A stretch of 13,733 nucleotides of DNA from an uncultured Bacilli bacterium (lineage in GTDB: Bacteria > Bacillota_I > Bacilli_A > RF39 > UBA660): NCBI GenBank assembly GCA_948760655.1, contig CAQBKK010000031.1, positions 1 through 13,733 on the forward strand, read 5' to 3'. Under the pieces are notes generated by a model. It worked only from the letters and a program-made list of their open reading frames with translations. It was not told the origin of the DNA and ran no database searches. Positions 1 to 6,878 of the stretch are shown one piece after another (position 1 is the first letter of the stretch; each line of letters begins with the position of its first letter). Made by a program: the position numbers and the translations under genes.

Positions 1-38
1 TTAGCGTTTATTATTAATTTATGAAAGGGAGATGTTAT

Positions 39-941
39 ATGTTAAAAGTAGAAAATGTAACAAAATATTATGGAACATTTAAAGCAGTTGATAACTTATC
101 TTTCAGTGTCGATGACGGGGAAATATTCGGCCTTTTAGGAGTCAATGGTGCAGGAAAAACAACAACATTCCGTATGATTATTGGTCTTCTTGATAAAACC
201 GAAGGAAGTATCACTTTAAATGGTAAACCTATTAATTATGATGTGACAAACGAAATCGGTTTTCTAACCGAAGAACGAAGTTTGCTTACAAAACTAACCG
301 TAAAAGAACAAGCCATTTATTATGGAGTTCTAAAAGGGATGAAAGAAACAGAAATTTTAGAAAAATTGGATTATTGGTTAAAACGTTTTAATATAACGGA
401 TTACAAAGAAAGAAAAATTAAAGAACTTTCCAAAGGAAACCAACAAAAAGTGCAATTCATTACAGCTATTATCAATAGTCCAAAATTACTTATTTTAGAT
501 GAACCTTTTTCAGGACTTGATCCCATTAATGTCCAACTTTTTATGGATGTCATTGTAGATTTAAAAAAGCAGGGGACAAGTATTATCTTTTCTTCTCATC
601 GGATGGAACATGTCGAGATGTTCTGCGAAAAATTAGTTGTCTTAGTCCATGGAAAAAGTGTACTAGCTGGAGAACTAAAACAAATCAAAAAAGAGTACCG
701 AAAGAAAAACATTCATATTGAAGCAAGTAATGTTGATGTAAATAAATTAAAGGAAATTGAAGGCGTTGTTGCTGTTACAGAAAATGAAAATGAAATCATT
801 GTCAAAATTGAAAGTGATGATGATGTAAATAAAGTTTTTGCATTCATTAAAACTTGCAAAGACGTCACAAAATTTGTAGTGGAAGATGCTACCTTAAATG
901 AAATTTTCTTAGACAAAGTAGGTGTTGTATATGAAAACTAA
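39..941 (+). CDS. ABC transporter ATP-binding protein, NatA/YhaQ-like
   Basis: Cytoplasmic ATPase subunit of an ABC exporter. In the 300-aa product I see Walker A GVNGAGKTT (about residues 34-42), the segment GFLTEERSLLTKLT where the Q-loop lies (Glu rather than Gln, as is usual in the NatA/YhaQ branch with its PEERGLY-like motif), signature LSKGNQQKVQ (130-139), Walker B LLILDEP (150-156), D-loop SGLD and H-loop SSH (His187). A C-terminal extension of about 90 residues is also typical of this branch. The ATG at 39 is chosen because GGGAG (28-32) sits 6 nt upstream; the in-frame ATG at 21 lacks a ribosome site. The 3' end overlaps the permease gene by 11 nt, so the two are surely co-translated. 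Family members export Na+ or are linked to drug or peptide resistance; the substrate here is unknown. The promoter is probably to the left of the window. Confidence 0.93.
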   Translation: MLKVENVTKYYGTFKAVDNLSFSVDDGEIFGLLGVNGAGKTTTFRMIIGLLDKTEGSITLNGKPINYDVTNEIGFLTEERSLLTKLTVKEQAIYYGVLKGMKETEILEKLDYWLKRFNITDYKERKIKELSKGNQQKVQFITAIINSPKLLILDEPFSGLDPINVQLFMDVIVDLKKQGTSIIFSSHRMEHVEMFCEKLVVLVHGKSVLAGELKQIKKEYRKKNIHIEASNVDVNKLKEIEGVVAVTENENEIIVKIESDDDVNKVFAFIKTCKDVTKFVVEDATLNEIFLDKVGVVYEN

Positions 942-2250
942 ATTAAAATTTTTAATTAAACAAAGTTTAAAAAAGAAAATGGATACCAAATGGTTTAAAG
1001 TTGCAAATATTTTAATATTGGTATTATTAATAGGTGTTGTTAATGTTGATCGAATCATCAGTTTCTTTGGTGGAGATTTTGCAAATACAACAAAAATTTA
1101 TGTCGTAGATGATGCAAATTCCTTTGAATTATTAAAAAGTAATTTTGATGCTATGTCTTCGTCATTAGAAGATTTAGGAAACTATGAACTAGAAAAGACA
1201 GAGAAGACAATAGATGACTTAAAAACAGATATTGAAGAAAAAGATGACATTATTTTAACAATAACCAAAAGTGATAATAATTATATAGAAGCAGACATTA
1301 TAAGCTTTGATCCGATTGGAACCATTACAGAACAACTCTTACAAATGAGTTTAAATAATATAAAAGCATCTTATGTACTAGAAACAAGTGGTATGAGTGC
1401 AGAAGAAATTGTGGCACTTACAAATAATGTAATCATAAACAAAACAGTAACCAATCCCGATTTAGATGAAAATGCTGAAGGAAATGACTTAGTTTCAAGT
1501 GGTTTAATTATTGTTTTAATTGTTCCTTTCTTTTTACTTATTACCATGCTAACCCAAATGATTGGAGCAGAAATTAACGATGAAAAATCAACAAGAGGAA
1601 TGGAAATCATTATTTCCAATGTATCTCCAAAGACTCACTTTTTATCTAAAATCATTTCTTCTACGCTTTTTGTTATTTTACAGGCATTTATTCTAATAGC
1701 CGATGCCATAATAGCTTTAGTAATACGTAAACTTTTAAGCGTTGCAGCAAGTGGAGGAGTATCAACAGAAGTAGCAGGATTTATGACAGATACCATAGAA
1801 ATGGTAAAAAATACAGGAGTACTTGGTTTACTTGCTAAAGGGGCACCATTTATTATTTTATTGTTCTTATTTAGCTTCTTAGCTTATGCCATTGTAGCAG
1901 GAGTACTTGCTAGTATGACAACCAACATTGAAGATTACCAACAACTACAAACTCCACTTATGATTATCTTAATGGTAGGCTATTACATAGCGATAATGGC
2001 CTCAACTTTTGAAGGCGCGTTATTTGTAAAAATAGTTTCCTATATTCCAATGTTATCCTTTTTGATTTCTCCAGTGATATACTTACTTGGTCAAATTAGT
2101 TTATTAGAACTTATTTTATCTACAGCAATCTGTGGAGTAGCAACGTATCTTTTATTCCATTTTGGACTTCGTATTTACAAAGTAGGTATACTAAATTACT
2201 CAAGCCAAGATTTATGGAAAAAGATATTTAAATCAATGAAAGAAAAATAG
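931..2250 (+). CDS. ABC transporter permease, NatB/YhaP-like (ABC2_membrane_3 type)
   Basis: Membrane partner of the preceding ATPase; 439 aa. The topology matches NatB/YhaP-type permeases: one N-terminal membrane segment (about 24-40), a large external domain (about 45-185), then a cluster of five or six segments (about 188-211, 241-266, 306-328, 342-360, 370-386, 390-412) and a basic cytoplasmic tail. The conserved stretch GAEINDEKSTRGMEIIISN just after the second segment is characteristic of this group and is likely the coupling region that contacts the ATPase. Start ATG 931 has AGGTG at 920-924. A terminator follows directly, so the operon appears to end here. Na+ or small-molecule export is inferred from family only. 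Confidence 0.9.
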   Translation: MKTKLKFLIKQSLKKKMDTKWFKVANILILVLLIGVVNVDRIISFFGGDFANTTKIYVVDDANSFELLKSNFDAMSSSLEDLGNYELEKTEKTIDDLKTDIEEKDDIILTITKSDNNYIEADIISFDPIGTITEQLLQMSLNNIKASYVLETSGMSAEEIVALTNNVIINKTVTNPDLDENAEGNDLVSSGLIIVLIVPFFLLITMLTQMIGAEINDEKSTRGMEIIISNVSPKTHFLSKIISSTLFVILQAFILIADAIIALVIRKLLSVAASGGVSTEVAGFMTDTIEMVKNTGVLGLLAKGAPFIILLFLFSFLAYAIVAGVLASMTTNIEDYQQLQTPLMIILMVGYYIAIMASTFEGALFVKIVSYIPMLSFLISPVIYLLGQISLLELILSTAICGVATYLLFHFGLRIYKVGILNYSSQDLWKKIFKSMKEK

Positions 2251-2273
2251 TCTTCAAAAAAAGGCTTTTTTTT
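2249..2273 (+). terminator. Rho-independent terminator of the ABC exporter operon
   Basis: AGTCTT (2249-2254) pairs with AAGGCT (2261-2266), including one G-U pair, around a CAAAAA loop and is followed by a run of eight T. The stem overlaps the permease stop codon. It is short and AT-rich, so moderate strength. Confidence 0.6.
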
Positions 2274-2281
2274 ATTTAAAA

Positions 2282-3260
2282 ATGTTCAATGCAGTAGAAG
2301 GAAGAAATTTAGTAAAAACAAAAAAATTAAAAGGAAAAGAAAGTGTAACTTATACATTAAAGTTATGGTTAGACCAAAGTGTAACCTTAGAAGATGATAT
2401 AATAAATAAGGAGTTTATAGCCAAAGTAAGTGTAGTAGGAGAAATAGCACCAGAAATAAATAGATTAATGGAAATCGGTTATGATAGCAAAGCAGCCTTT
2501 TGGGAATATAAAAAAAAGATAACAAAAATAATATTTGAAAATCAATTAAATCCCAAGAATACAGAATTGTCATGGGATGTATCAGCAGCGAAAGACGAAA
2601 AAATTATGAGTTATCTAATAAAAAATGATAAAGCAGCAGAAACCGAGGAAGATACCCTACACTTTATATATCCAAGGAAATAATGGAATAGAAGCCTCTC
2701 CTAATAGTAAATACTTATTTTTTAATTTTAGCATTTTAGAAAGTATAGAAGGATTAGAATACTTAGATACAAGTCAAGTAACCAATATGGCCAGTATGTT
2801 TTATGGTTGTAATAATTTGCAATCTTTAGATATAAGTAGTTTCGATACAAGTAATGTAACTAGTATGAGCGGTATGTTTAATGGTTGTCAAAATATAATT
2901 TCATTAGATTTAAGTCATTTTAATACCAGTAATGTAACAGCTATGTCCAGTATGTTTTGGAATTGTAAAAGTTTAACTACTCTAGATTTAAGTAATTTTG
3001 ATACGATTAAAGTAACAGACATGGGAGGAATGTTTGGCGCTAGTTATAATTTGACTTATTTAGATATAAGTAATTTTGATACAAGAAATGTAACTAAATT
3101 TTATACTGGGGTATATGGAATGTTTGGAGGAAGTAATAAGTTAGAAACAATTGTTTATGGAGAAAACTTTATAAAAAAAGAAGGAGCAGATACTACAAAG
3201 ATGTTTACTAATTGTCCTGCCAATAAACCGACACATGAATCATGGAATGGTGTATTTTGA
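2282..3260 (+). pseudogene. Truncated and frameshifted DUF285/BspA-type repeat surface protein
   Basis: Two overlapping reading frames make one damaged gene. Frame A (2282-2683) encodes a domain with ESVTYTLKLWLD and KITKIIFENQ, like the segment that precedes DUF285 repeats in surface proteins of gut Bacilli. Frame B resumes at about 2658 with YTLYIQGNNG and continues through five DUF285 repeats to a natural C-terminus (NCPANKPTHESWNGVF). Removing one C from CCC at 2655-2657 restores EEDTYTLYIQGNN with no gap, so a 1-nt insertion is the simplest lesion. The 5' end is also missing: the ATG at 2282 has no ribosome site, no signal peptide or membrane anchor is encoded, and the upstream terminator lies about 9 nt away. 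Intact relatives begin with a signal sequence and a SipW/TasA-like domain. Inference: a non-functional relic, the frameshift possibly an assembly error. Confidence 0.8.
2748..3137 (+). repeat. 78-bp tandem coding repeat (DUF285 repeats)
   Basis: Imperfect tandem units of exactly 78 bp (26 aa) begin at 2748 (first unit divergent), 2826, 2904, 2982 and 3060 (last unit diverged at its end). The protein consensus is LDxSxFDTSNVTxMxxMFxxCxxLxx. These are coding leucine-rich-type repeats, usually displayed outside the cell; similar units make this DNA prone to recombination. Confidence 0.85.
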
Positions 3261-3293
3261 TTTTAAGAAAAAGTTAGAATATATAAATGAATT

Positions 3294-3323
3294 AAAAAAT
3301 TGCTTTGAAGTTAGCAATTTTTT
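3294..3323. terminator. Bidirectional terminator between convergent genes
   Basis: AAAAAATTGCT (3294-3304) and AGCAATTTTTT (3313-3323) form an 11-bp perfect stem with an 8-nt loop. T-tracts occur on both strands. It lies between the DUF285 relic and the converging symporter gene and overlaps the symporter stop codon at 3311-3313. Confidence 0.75.
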
Positions 3324-4564
3324 TGTGTTAGCCAATTTTTTCCTTCTGTTTTTCTTGCGATTAACATGGCAGATGATGTATCTCCCACAACATTTAAAAG
3401 GGTTGCAGGGGCATCTATAATGGTGGCTATGATTGTCAGTATTGGTAAGGCAGCACTTGGAAATCCCATCATAGTAATAATAATCATCTCTGATATTGTT
3501 CCTCCACCTACTGGTACAGCAGCAACAAGTAAATTAGCAATTAAAGAAACACTTAAAACTTTAAAAATACCTGTTGTGGTAAATACGTTTGTGTTAAACA
3601 AATAGACTAAAAACATGATTTTAAATACACTTCCAATGATAGATCCATCTTTGTGAAAACTTGTACCTAAAGGAATAGCTGTTTCTGAAATGTCATTGTT
3701 AACTCCTATTTTTTTAACACTTTTAATATTTATTGGAATGGATGCAGCAGAAGAGCAAGTAGAAATCGCTGTCATTGAGGGTAGTAAAGCATTTTTCCAA
3801 AAGAGTTTTATTCCTTTTTTTCCTCCAGCAATATAAGCATATAGAGTATAGATGAAAAAGAAAAATAATAAGGCAGTTATCGTATAAATGATAAAAGTTT
3901 TTAAGTAATCCATAAGCATGCTACTTCCAAATGAACCAATTAAGGAAGCAAAATAGCAACCAATTCCAATAGGAGCATAGTAAAAAGCATAATCAACTAG
4001 CTTTAAAATTACTTTATTGGCGCTATTTAATACATTTAATAATGGTTCAGCTTCTTTACCTAACTTACTAATAGCAATGCCCATAAATAATGAAAATATG
4101 ACTAAAGCAAGAATATTTTCTTTGGATATAATTTTAGTAAAATCATTTACACTGATAGCATTTATTGTACGATTTAAAATATCTAAATTTTCATCAGGAC
4201 TTGTTTCACTATTATTTTGTAATGTTTCTAAAATCGATGTTGTTTTTTCATTATCAACTAGTTTAAAGGAGAAGGTAGCAATTAAACCAATTCCTACTGC
4301 TACTAGTGACATAATAATAAAAATAAGAATTGTATTTTTGATTATTTTTGTAAGGCGTTTAGGTTCGTTAATTTTTGCAATAGATGTTGTAATGGTTAGA
4401 AATATTAATGGTACGATTAAAACAAACATCATGTTCATAAAAAGCGTTCCTAGTGGTTCTAAAATGCTTGCTTTTTCTTTTAAAATAATTCCAAGTAAGC
4501 TTCCAAGTAGTAAAGAAAGAAGCATTAGAATTGTCATTTTATAATTTTTCCATATTTTTTTCAA
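3311..4564 (-). CDS. Dicarboxylate/amino acid:cation symporter (DAACS, GltP/GltPh family)
   Basis: Integral membrane secondary transporter of 417 aa, the usual family length, which imports an amino acid or carboxylate with Na+ or H+. Landmarks: serine-rich hairpin 1 STCSSAASIP (about 268-277), TM7 motif region FHKDGS (303-308, where glutamate transporters have NMDGT), hairpin 2 PVGGGTISEM (351-360) and TM8 DAPATLLNVVGD (384-395). Asp384, Asn391 and Asp395 match the conserved substrate/cation positions, but the Arg that holds the side-chain carboxylate in glutamate/aspartate carriers (Arg397 of GltPh) is Ala387, so an acidic amino acid substrate is doubtful. The start is TTG: GAGGTGAT lies about 5 nt upstream, and an in-frame TGA just before excludes an earlier start. 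Single-gene unit, divergent from the Sel1 gene. Confidence 0.9.
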   Translation of the reverse strand: MKKIWKNYKMTILMLLSLLLGSLLGIILKEKASILEPLGTLFMNMMFVLIVPLIFLTITTSIAKINEPKRLTKIIKNTILIFIIMSLVAVGIGLIATFSFKLVDNEKTTSILETLQNNSETSPDENLDILNRTINAISVNDFTKIISKENILALVIFSLFMGIAISKLGKEAEPLLNVLNSANKVILKLVDYAFYYAPIGIGCYFASLIGSFGSSMLMDYLKTFIIYTITALLFFFFIYTLYAYIAGGKKGIKLFWKNALLPSMTAISTCSSAASIPINIKSVKKIGVNNDISETAIPLGTSFHKDGSIIGSVFKIMFLVYLFNTNVFTTTGIFKVLSVSLIANLLVAAVPVGGGTISEMIIITMMGFPSAALPILTIIATIIDAPATLLNVVGDTSSAMLIARKTEGKNWLTQKNC

Positions 4565-4621
4565 AATATATCACCTCTACTAATACTATATTTAAATGTG
4601 GGTATTTTGCATAGTTTTAAT

Positions 4622-4667
4622 AATCCACAGTTTTTTTGTGAATTTTTGATTAAATCCACAAATTGTG
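4622..4667. promoter_or_regulatory. Repeated CCACA/TGTG elements, candidate operator in the divergent spacer
   Basis: AATCCACA occurs twice in direct orientation (4622-4629 and 4653-4660), 31 bp apart, about three helical turns. The first copy also forms CACA-N7-TGTG (4626-4640). The second is part of the palindrome CACAA-A-TTGTG (4657-4667), which sits between the -35 and -10 of the proposed Sel1-gene promoter. This arrangement fits a dimeric repressor site; no regulator is encoded nearby. Function is inferred. Confidence 0.4.
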
Positions 4668-4674
4668 TTATTCT
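4646..4674 (+). promoter_or_regulatory. Sigma-A-type promoter of the Sel1-repeat gene
   Basis: TTGATT (4646-4651), a 17-bp spacer, then TATTCT (4669-4674). The expected start point falls at about 4681, the A of the ATG start codon, which would make the transcript leaderless. Confidence 0.5.
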
Positions 4675-4680
4675 ACTATT

Positions 4681-6207
4681 ATGAAACAGAATTATATAAA
4701 AATGAATGTAAATGATTCTTACTTAAGTTTAGGAAATTTTATTCGAGTGATTAAAGAATTTTCTAAAAATAAAACGGCTGCTTTACAAGTTGAGATTTTT
4801 TGTGTTCTTTTTGAATTAGATTTTATTCAAACAACAACAGTTAATAATTATTGTGTTGGGGTTCGTAGTATTGGAAATAGTTATAAACAACATTATATTG
4901 TGTTAAAAGGGCGATATGAAAAAGATAAAGAAGTATTTATTTCTATTTTTAATAGACTTTTAACGATTATAGAAGGGAGAATTATTTCCAATCAAACGAT
5001 TATGCAATTGAATCAAGAAAAGTCGATGATTGAACTCTCTTTTAAAATGTATAATATTGCTAAGAATGATACAAATATTTCCAATGATTTTATAAAGAAA
5101 GGGAAACAACTTTTAGATAGCAATGATTATTATTCTTTTTTAGTTAAGGTATTGTTTTATATTGTTTTAAATCATAAGCAACCATTGTATATAGCGGATT
5201 TAAAGAGAAGAAAAATAGAAGAGCTATTAGAAGATTCTTATATGGGGTATAAGGGAGTTGAGGATTATATAGCTTTAAAAATAAAAGAAAGTGTTAATTA
5301 TGATTTTAGTTTAAGAAAACTTGCTATGGAGGGAAATGTTTTAGCCAATTATGAGTTGGGATGTAATGAGTATTTAGGATATGTTAAAGGAGTTCCTAGG
5401 TATGCTAAAGCTTTTGAATATTTATCTATTGCTTATCAATCTAATCATGCAGGAGCTGCTTATTTGATTGGGCATATGTTATTTAATGGAATGCTTGGAA
5501 ATAGATTGGATACAGATTTAGAGGAAGCTTTTTATTATTTGAATAAAGCAAAAGATTTGGGGAATGTTGCTGCTATTAATAAACTTGGTATTATGTATTT
5601 GCAAGGAATTTTTCCTGTTCAAAAAGATAAGAAAAAGGCTAAAAATCTATTTTTAGAAGCTGCTAAAAAGAATTATGCTTATGCGTTTAATAATTTGGGA
5701 AAAATATTTGAAGAGGAAGGTGATTCGAATAAAGCTTACTTTTATTATCAAAAAAGTGCTTCTTTAAAAGAAAGTTGGGCTTGTAATAAAATGGGAGAAT
5801 ATTATCGTAACCAGAAAGATTATAAGATGGCGTTTTCTTTTTATCAAGATGCTACTTTTGCTAATGCAAATTCTCTTTGTTATTACGCTTATTATAATTT
5901 GGCATATTATTTTTATCTTTTTGGAAGAAAAGAGATAGGGCTAGAAAGTAATTTAGAAAAAGCAATCGATTTTTTTAATATAGCGAGTGAGCATGGAATT
6001 ATAGAGGCCTCTTTGCAATTGTTTTTTATTTATGTGAATCAGTATCTAAAAACCAAAGAAGAAACTTTTTTGCATCTTTTGAAAAAATATAAATTGGCTA
6101 TTGAAATACATCCTAAATATAATAAAGAATTAAATAAAAAAATAGAAAGTAAGATGAAAGAAATAAGTAATCAGCCTTCTATTTCTTTAGAGGAACTATT
6201 GAAGTAG
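4681..6207 (+). CDS. Sel1/TPR-repeat protein with an uncharacterized N-terminal domain
   Basis: Predicted soluble cytoplasmic protein of 508 aa with no signal peptide or membrane segment. The C-terminal half (about 215-445) is built of Sel1-like/TPR helical repeats: AKAFEYLSIAYQSNHAGAAY, EEAFYYLNKAKDLGNVAAIN, AKNLFLEAAKKNYAYAFNNL and KAIDFFNIASEHGIIEASLQ each end or begin a unit. Such repeats are protein-interaction scaffolds. The first 200 residues are non-repetitive and carry a distinctive TVNNYCVGVRSIGNSYKQHY stretch (about 53-72) that I cannot assign to a named domain. ATG 4681 is preferred over the in-frame TTG at 4663; neither has a ribosome site, and a promoter ending at 4674 suggests leaderless translation from 4681. 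No clear terminator follows. Function unknown; signalling or scaffold roles are only possibilities. Confidence 0.82.
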   Translation: MKQNYIKMNVNDSYLSLGNFIRVIKEFSKNKTAALQVEIFCVLFELDFIQTTTVNNYCVGVRSIGNSYKQHYIVLKGRYEKDKEVFISIFNRLLTIIEGRIISNQTIMQLNQEKSMIELSFKMYNIAKNDTNISNDFIKKGKQLLDSNDYYSFLVKVLFYIVLNHKQPLYIADLKRRKIEELLEDSYMGYKGVEDYIALKIKESVNYDFSLRKLAMEGNVLANYELGCNEYLGYVKGVPRYAKAFEYLSIAYQSNHAGAAYLIGHMLFNGMLGNRLDTDLEEAFYYLNKAKDLGNVAAINKLGIMYLQGIFPVQKDKKKAKNLFLEAAKKNYAYAFNNLGKIFEEEGDSNKAYFYYQKSASLKESWACNKMGEYYRNQKDYKMAFSFYQDATFANANSLCYYAYYNLAYYFYLFGRKEIGLESNLEKAIDFFNIASEHGIIEASLQLFFIYVNQYLKTKEETFLHLLKKYKLAIEIHPKYNKELNKKIESKMKEISNQPSISLEELLK

Positions 6208-6229
6208 AATACATTTTAGTTATTTTGTT

Positions 6230-6258
6230 TTGACTATCTACAAAATAAATGTTACACT
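6230..6258 (+). promoter_or_regulatory. Sigma-A promoter of the tyrS T-box operon
   Basis: TTGACT (6230-6235), a 17-bp spacer and TACACT (6253-6258). The predicted start at about 6265 lies just before the first strand of T-box Stem I at 6268, which supports the assignment. Confidence 0.75.
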
Positions 6259-6267
6259 TATGACATA

Positions 6268-6472
6268 AATTAAGTGGTGATTAAATCAAAGTAATTATTT
6301 GTGGCTTTATAGAGAGTTAATGGGTGGTGAAAATTAACAGATGCAAATAATGAAGTTACAATTTATGAACTTAATTAGGTGATGCTTTATAATCTAGAGT
6401 GCATGATATAAATCATGAATTAAGGTGGTACCGCGAGTTTTTCGTCCTTATGGAGAAGAAGTCGCGTTTTTT
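6268..6472 (+). promoter_or_regulatory. T-box riboswitch, tyrosine-specific, with terminator
   Basis: Complete T-box leader that lets transcription proceed when tRNA-Tyr is uncharged. Stem I closes with AATTAAGT (6268-6275)/ACTTAATT (6369-6376) and continues as TAAAT/ATTTA. The specifier loop has AGTA on its 5' side and UAC (6357-6359, a Tyr codon) followed by purine A on its 3' side. Above it ATTATTTG pairs with CAAATAAT, and the distal part carries AGAGAG and GGTGGTGAAAA motifs. A Stem III-like hairpin is CATGAT/ATCATG (6402-6417). The T-box sequence AAGGTGGTACCGCG is at 6422-6435; its UGGU (6426-6429) would pair with an ACCA acceptor end, right for tRNA-Tyr. The competing terminator runs from CGCGA (6432) to TCGCG (6466), then six T. 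Confidence 0.96.
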
Positions 6473-6487
6473 ATTGGGAGAGATATT

Positions 6488-6878
6488 ATGGATAAAGATG
6501 CTACAGAGCATTTAAGAAAAATGAAACGCATATCTTCTTGTGATTTAAAACAAGAAGAGTTAGAAGATGTATTACTTTATAATGAGAAAAAAGAGTTACT
6601 ATATAAAGATGATAAAGTTTATATTAGTGATGGAAAATGCTTAAAGGATTTGTTGCGGGTTATTAAAATAAAAGAACCTTTATCGTTGCAATATGTGTCT
6701 ACTCCTATTTTAGTGCCAAGAATCTATGCAGAAAATCAAAATCCTATTTTGCAACATATAAGTGTATAGTTTACATCCAGAGTATTTTGCAGGTGGACAA
6801 GAAGCTAAATTTAGTAATTTTACGAGTAATGAGCAATTAATGAAAAAGATTAAAGATATATTGGAGGGAATATTATGA
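6488..6878 (+). pseudogene. Unknown small protein gene, first in the Tyr T-box operon, interrupted by a frameshift
   Basis: The first frame runs from ATG 6488 (GGGAGAG just upstream) to TAG 6767-6769, giving 93 aa. The next frame, open from about 6762 to TGA 6876-6878, encodes a protein-like continuation SLHPEYFAGGQEAKFSNF...KKIKDILEGIL and ends in an ATGA overlap with the CYTH gene, exactly the coupling seen at the next junction. Together they suggest one protein of about 129 aa broken by a +1 (or -2) shift near GTATAG (6764-6769); loss of one TA from a TA repeat would explain it. I do not recognise the family. The product looks soluble, with many charged residues and a PILVPRIYAENQNP stretch. 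It could be a pseudogene, a sequencing error or, less likely, a recoded gene. A GTG at 6425 also opens this frame but lies inside the T-box. Confidence 0.62.

Noticed and set aside
2748..3137. 78-bp repeats as a CRISPR array or minisatellite
   Set aside because: The units are in-frame codons for DUF285 repeats with protein-level conservation and no unique spacers.
3235..3420. 61-aa plus-strand ORF after the DUF285 relic
   Set aside because: It runs across the terminator and antisense to the symporter 3' end, has no ribosome site and no protein-like pattern.
3366..4544. Plus-strand ORFs of 79 and 175 aa inside the symporter gene
   Set aside because: They are antisense shadows of a clearly recognised transporter, without ribosome sites.
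6425..6487. GTG start giving a 114-aa product for the T-box operon's first gene
   Set aside because: The GTG lies inside the conserved T-box sequence and the extra residues are the terminator hairpin; ATG 6488 has a ribosome site.
6764..6772. Programmed +1 frameshift at GTA-TAG-T
   Set aside because: No upstream Shine-Dalgarno-like stimulator or known slippery element is visible; mutation or sequence error is simpler. Kept only as a testable alternative.
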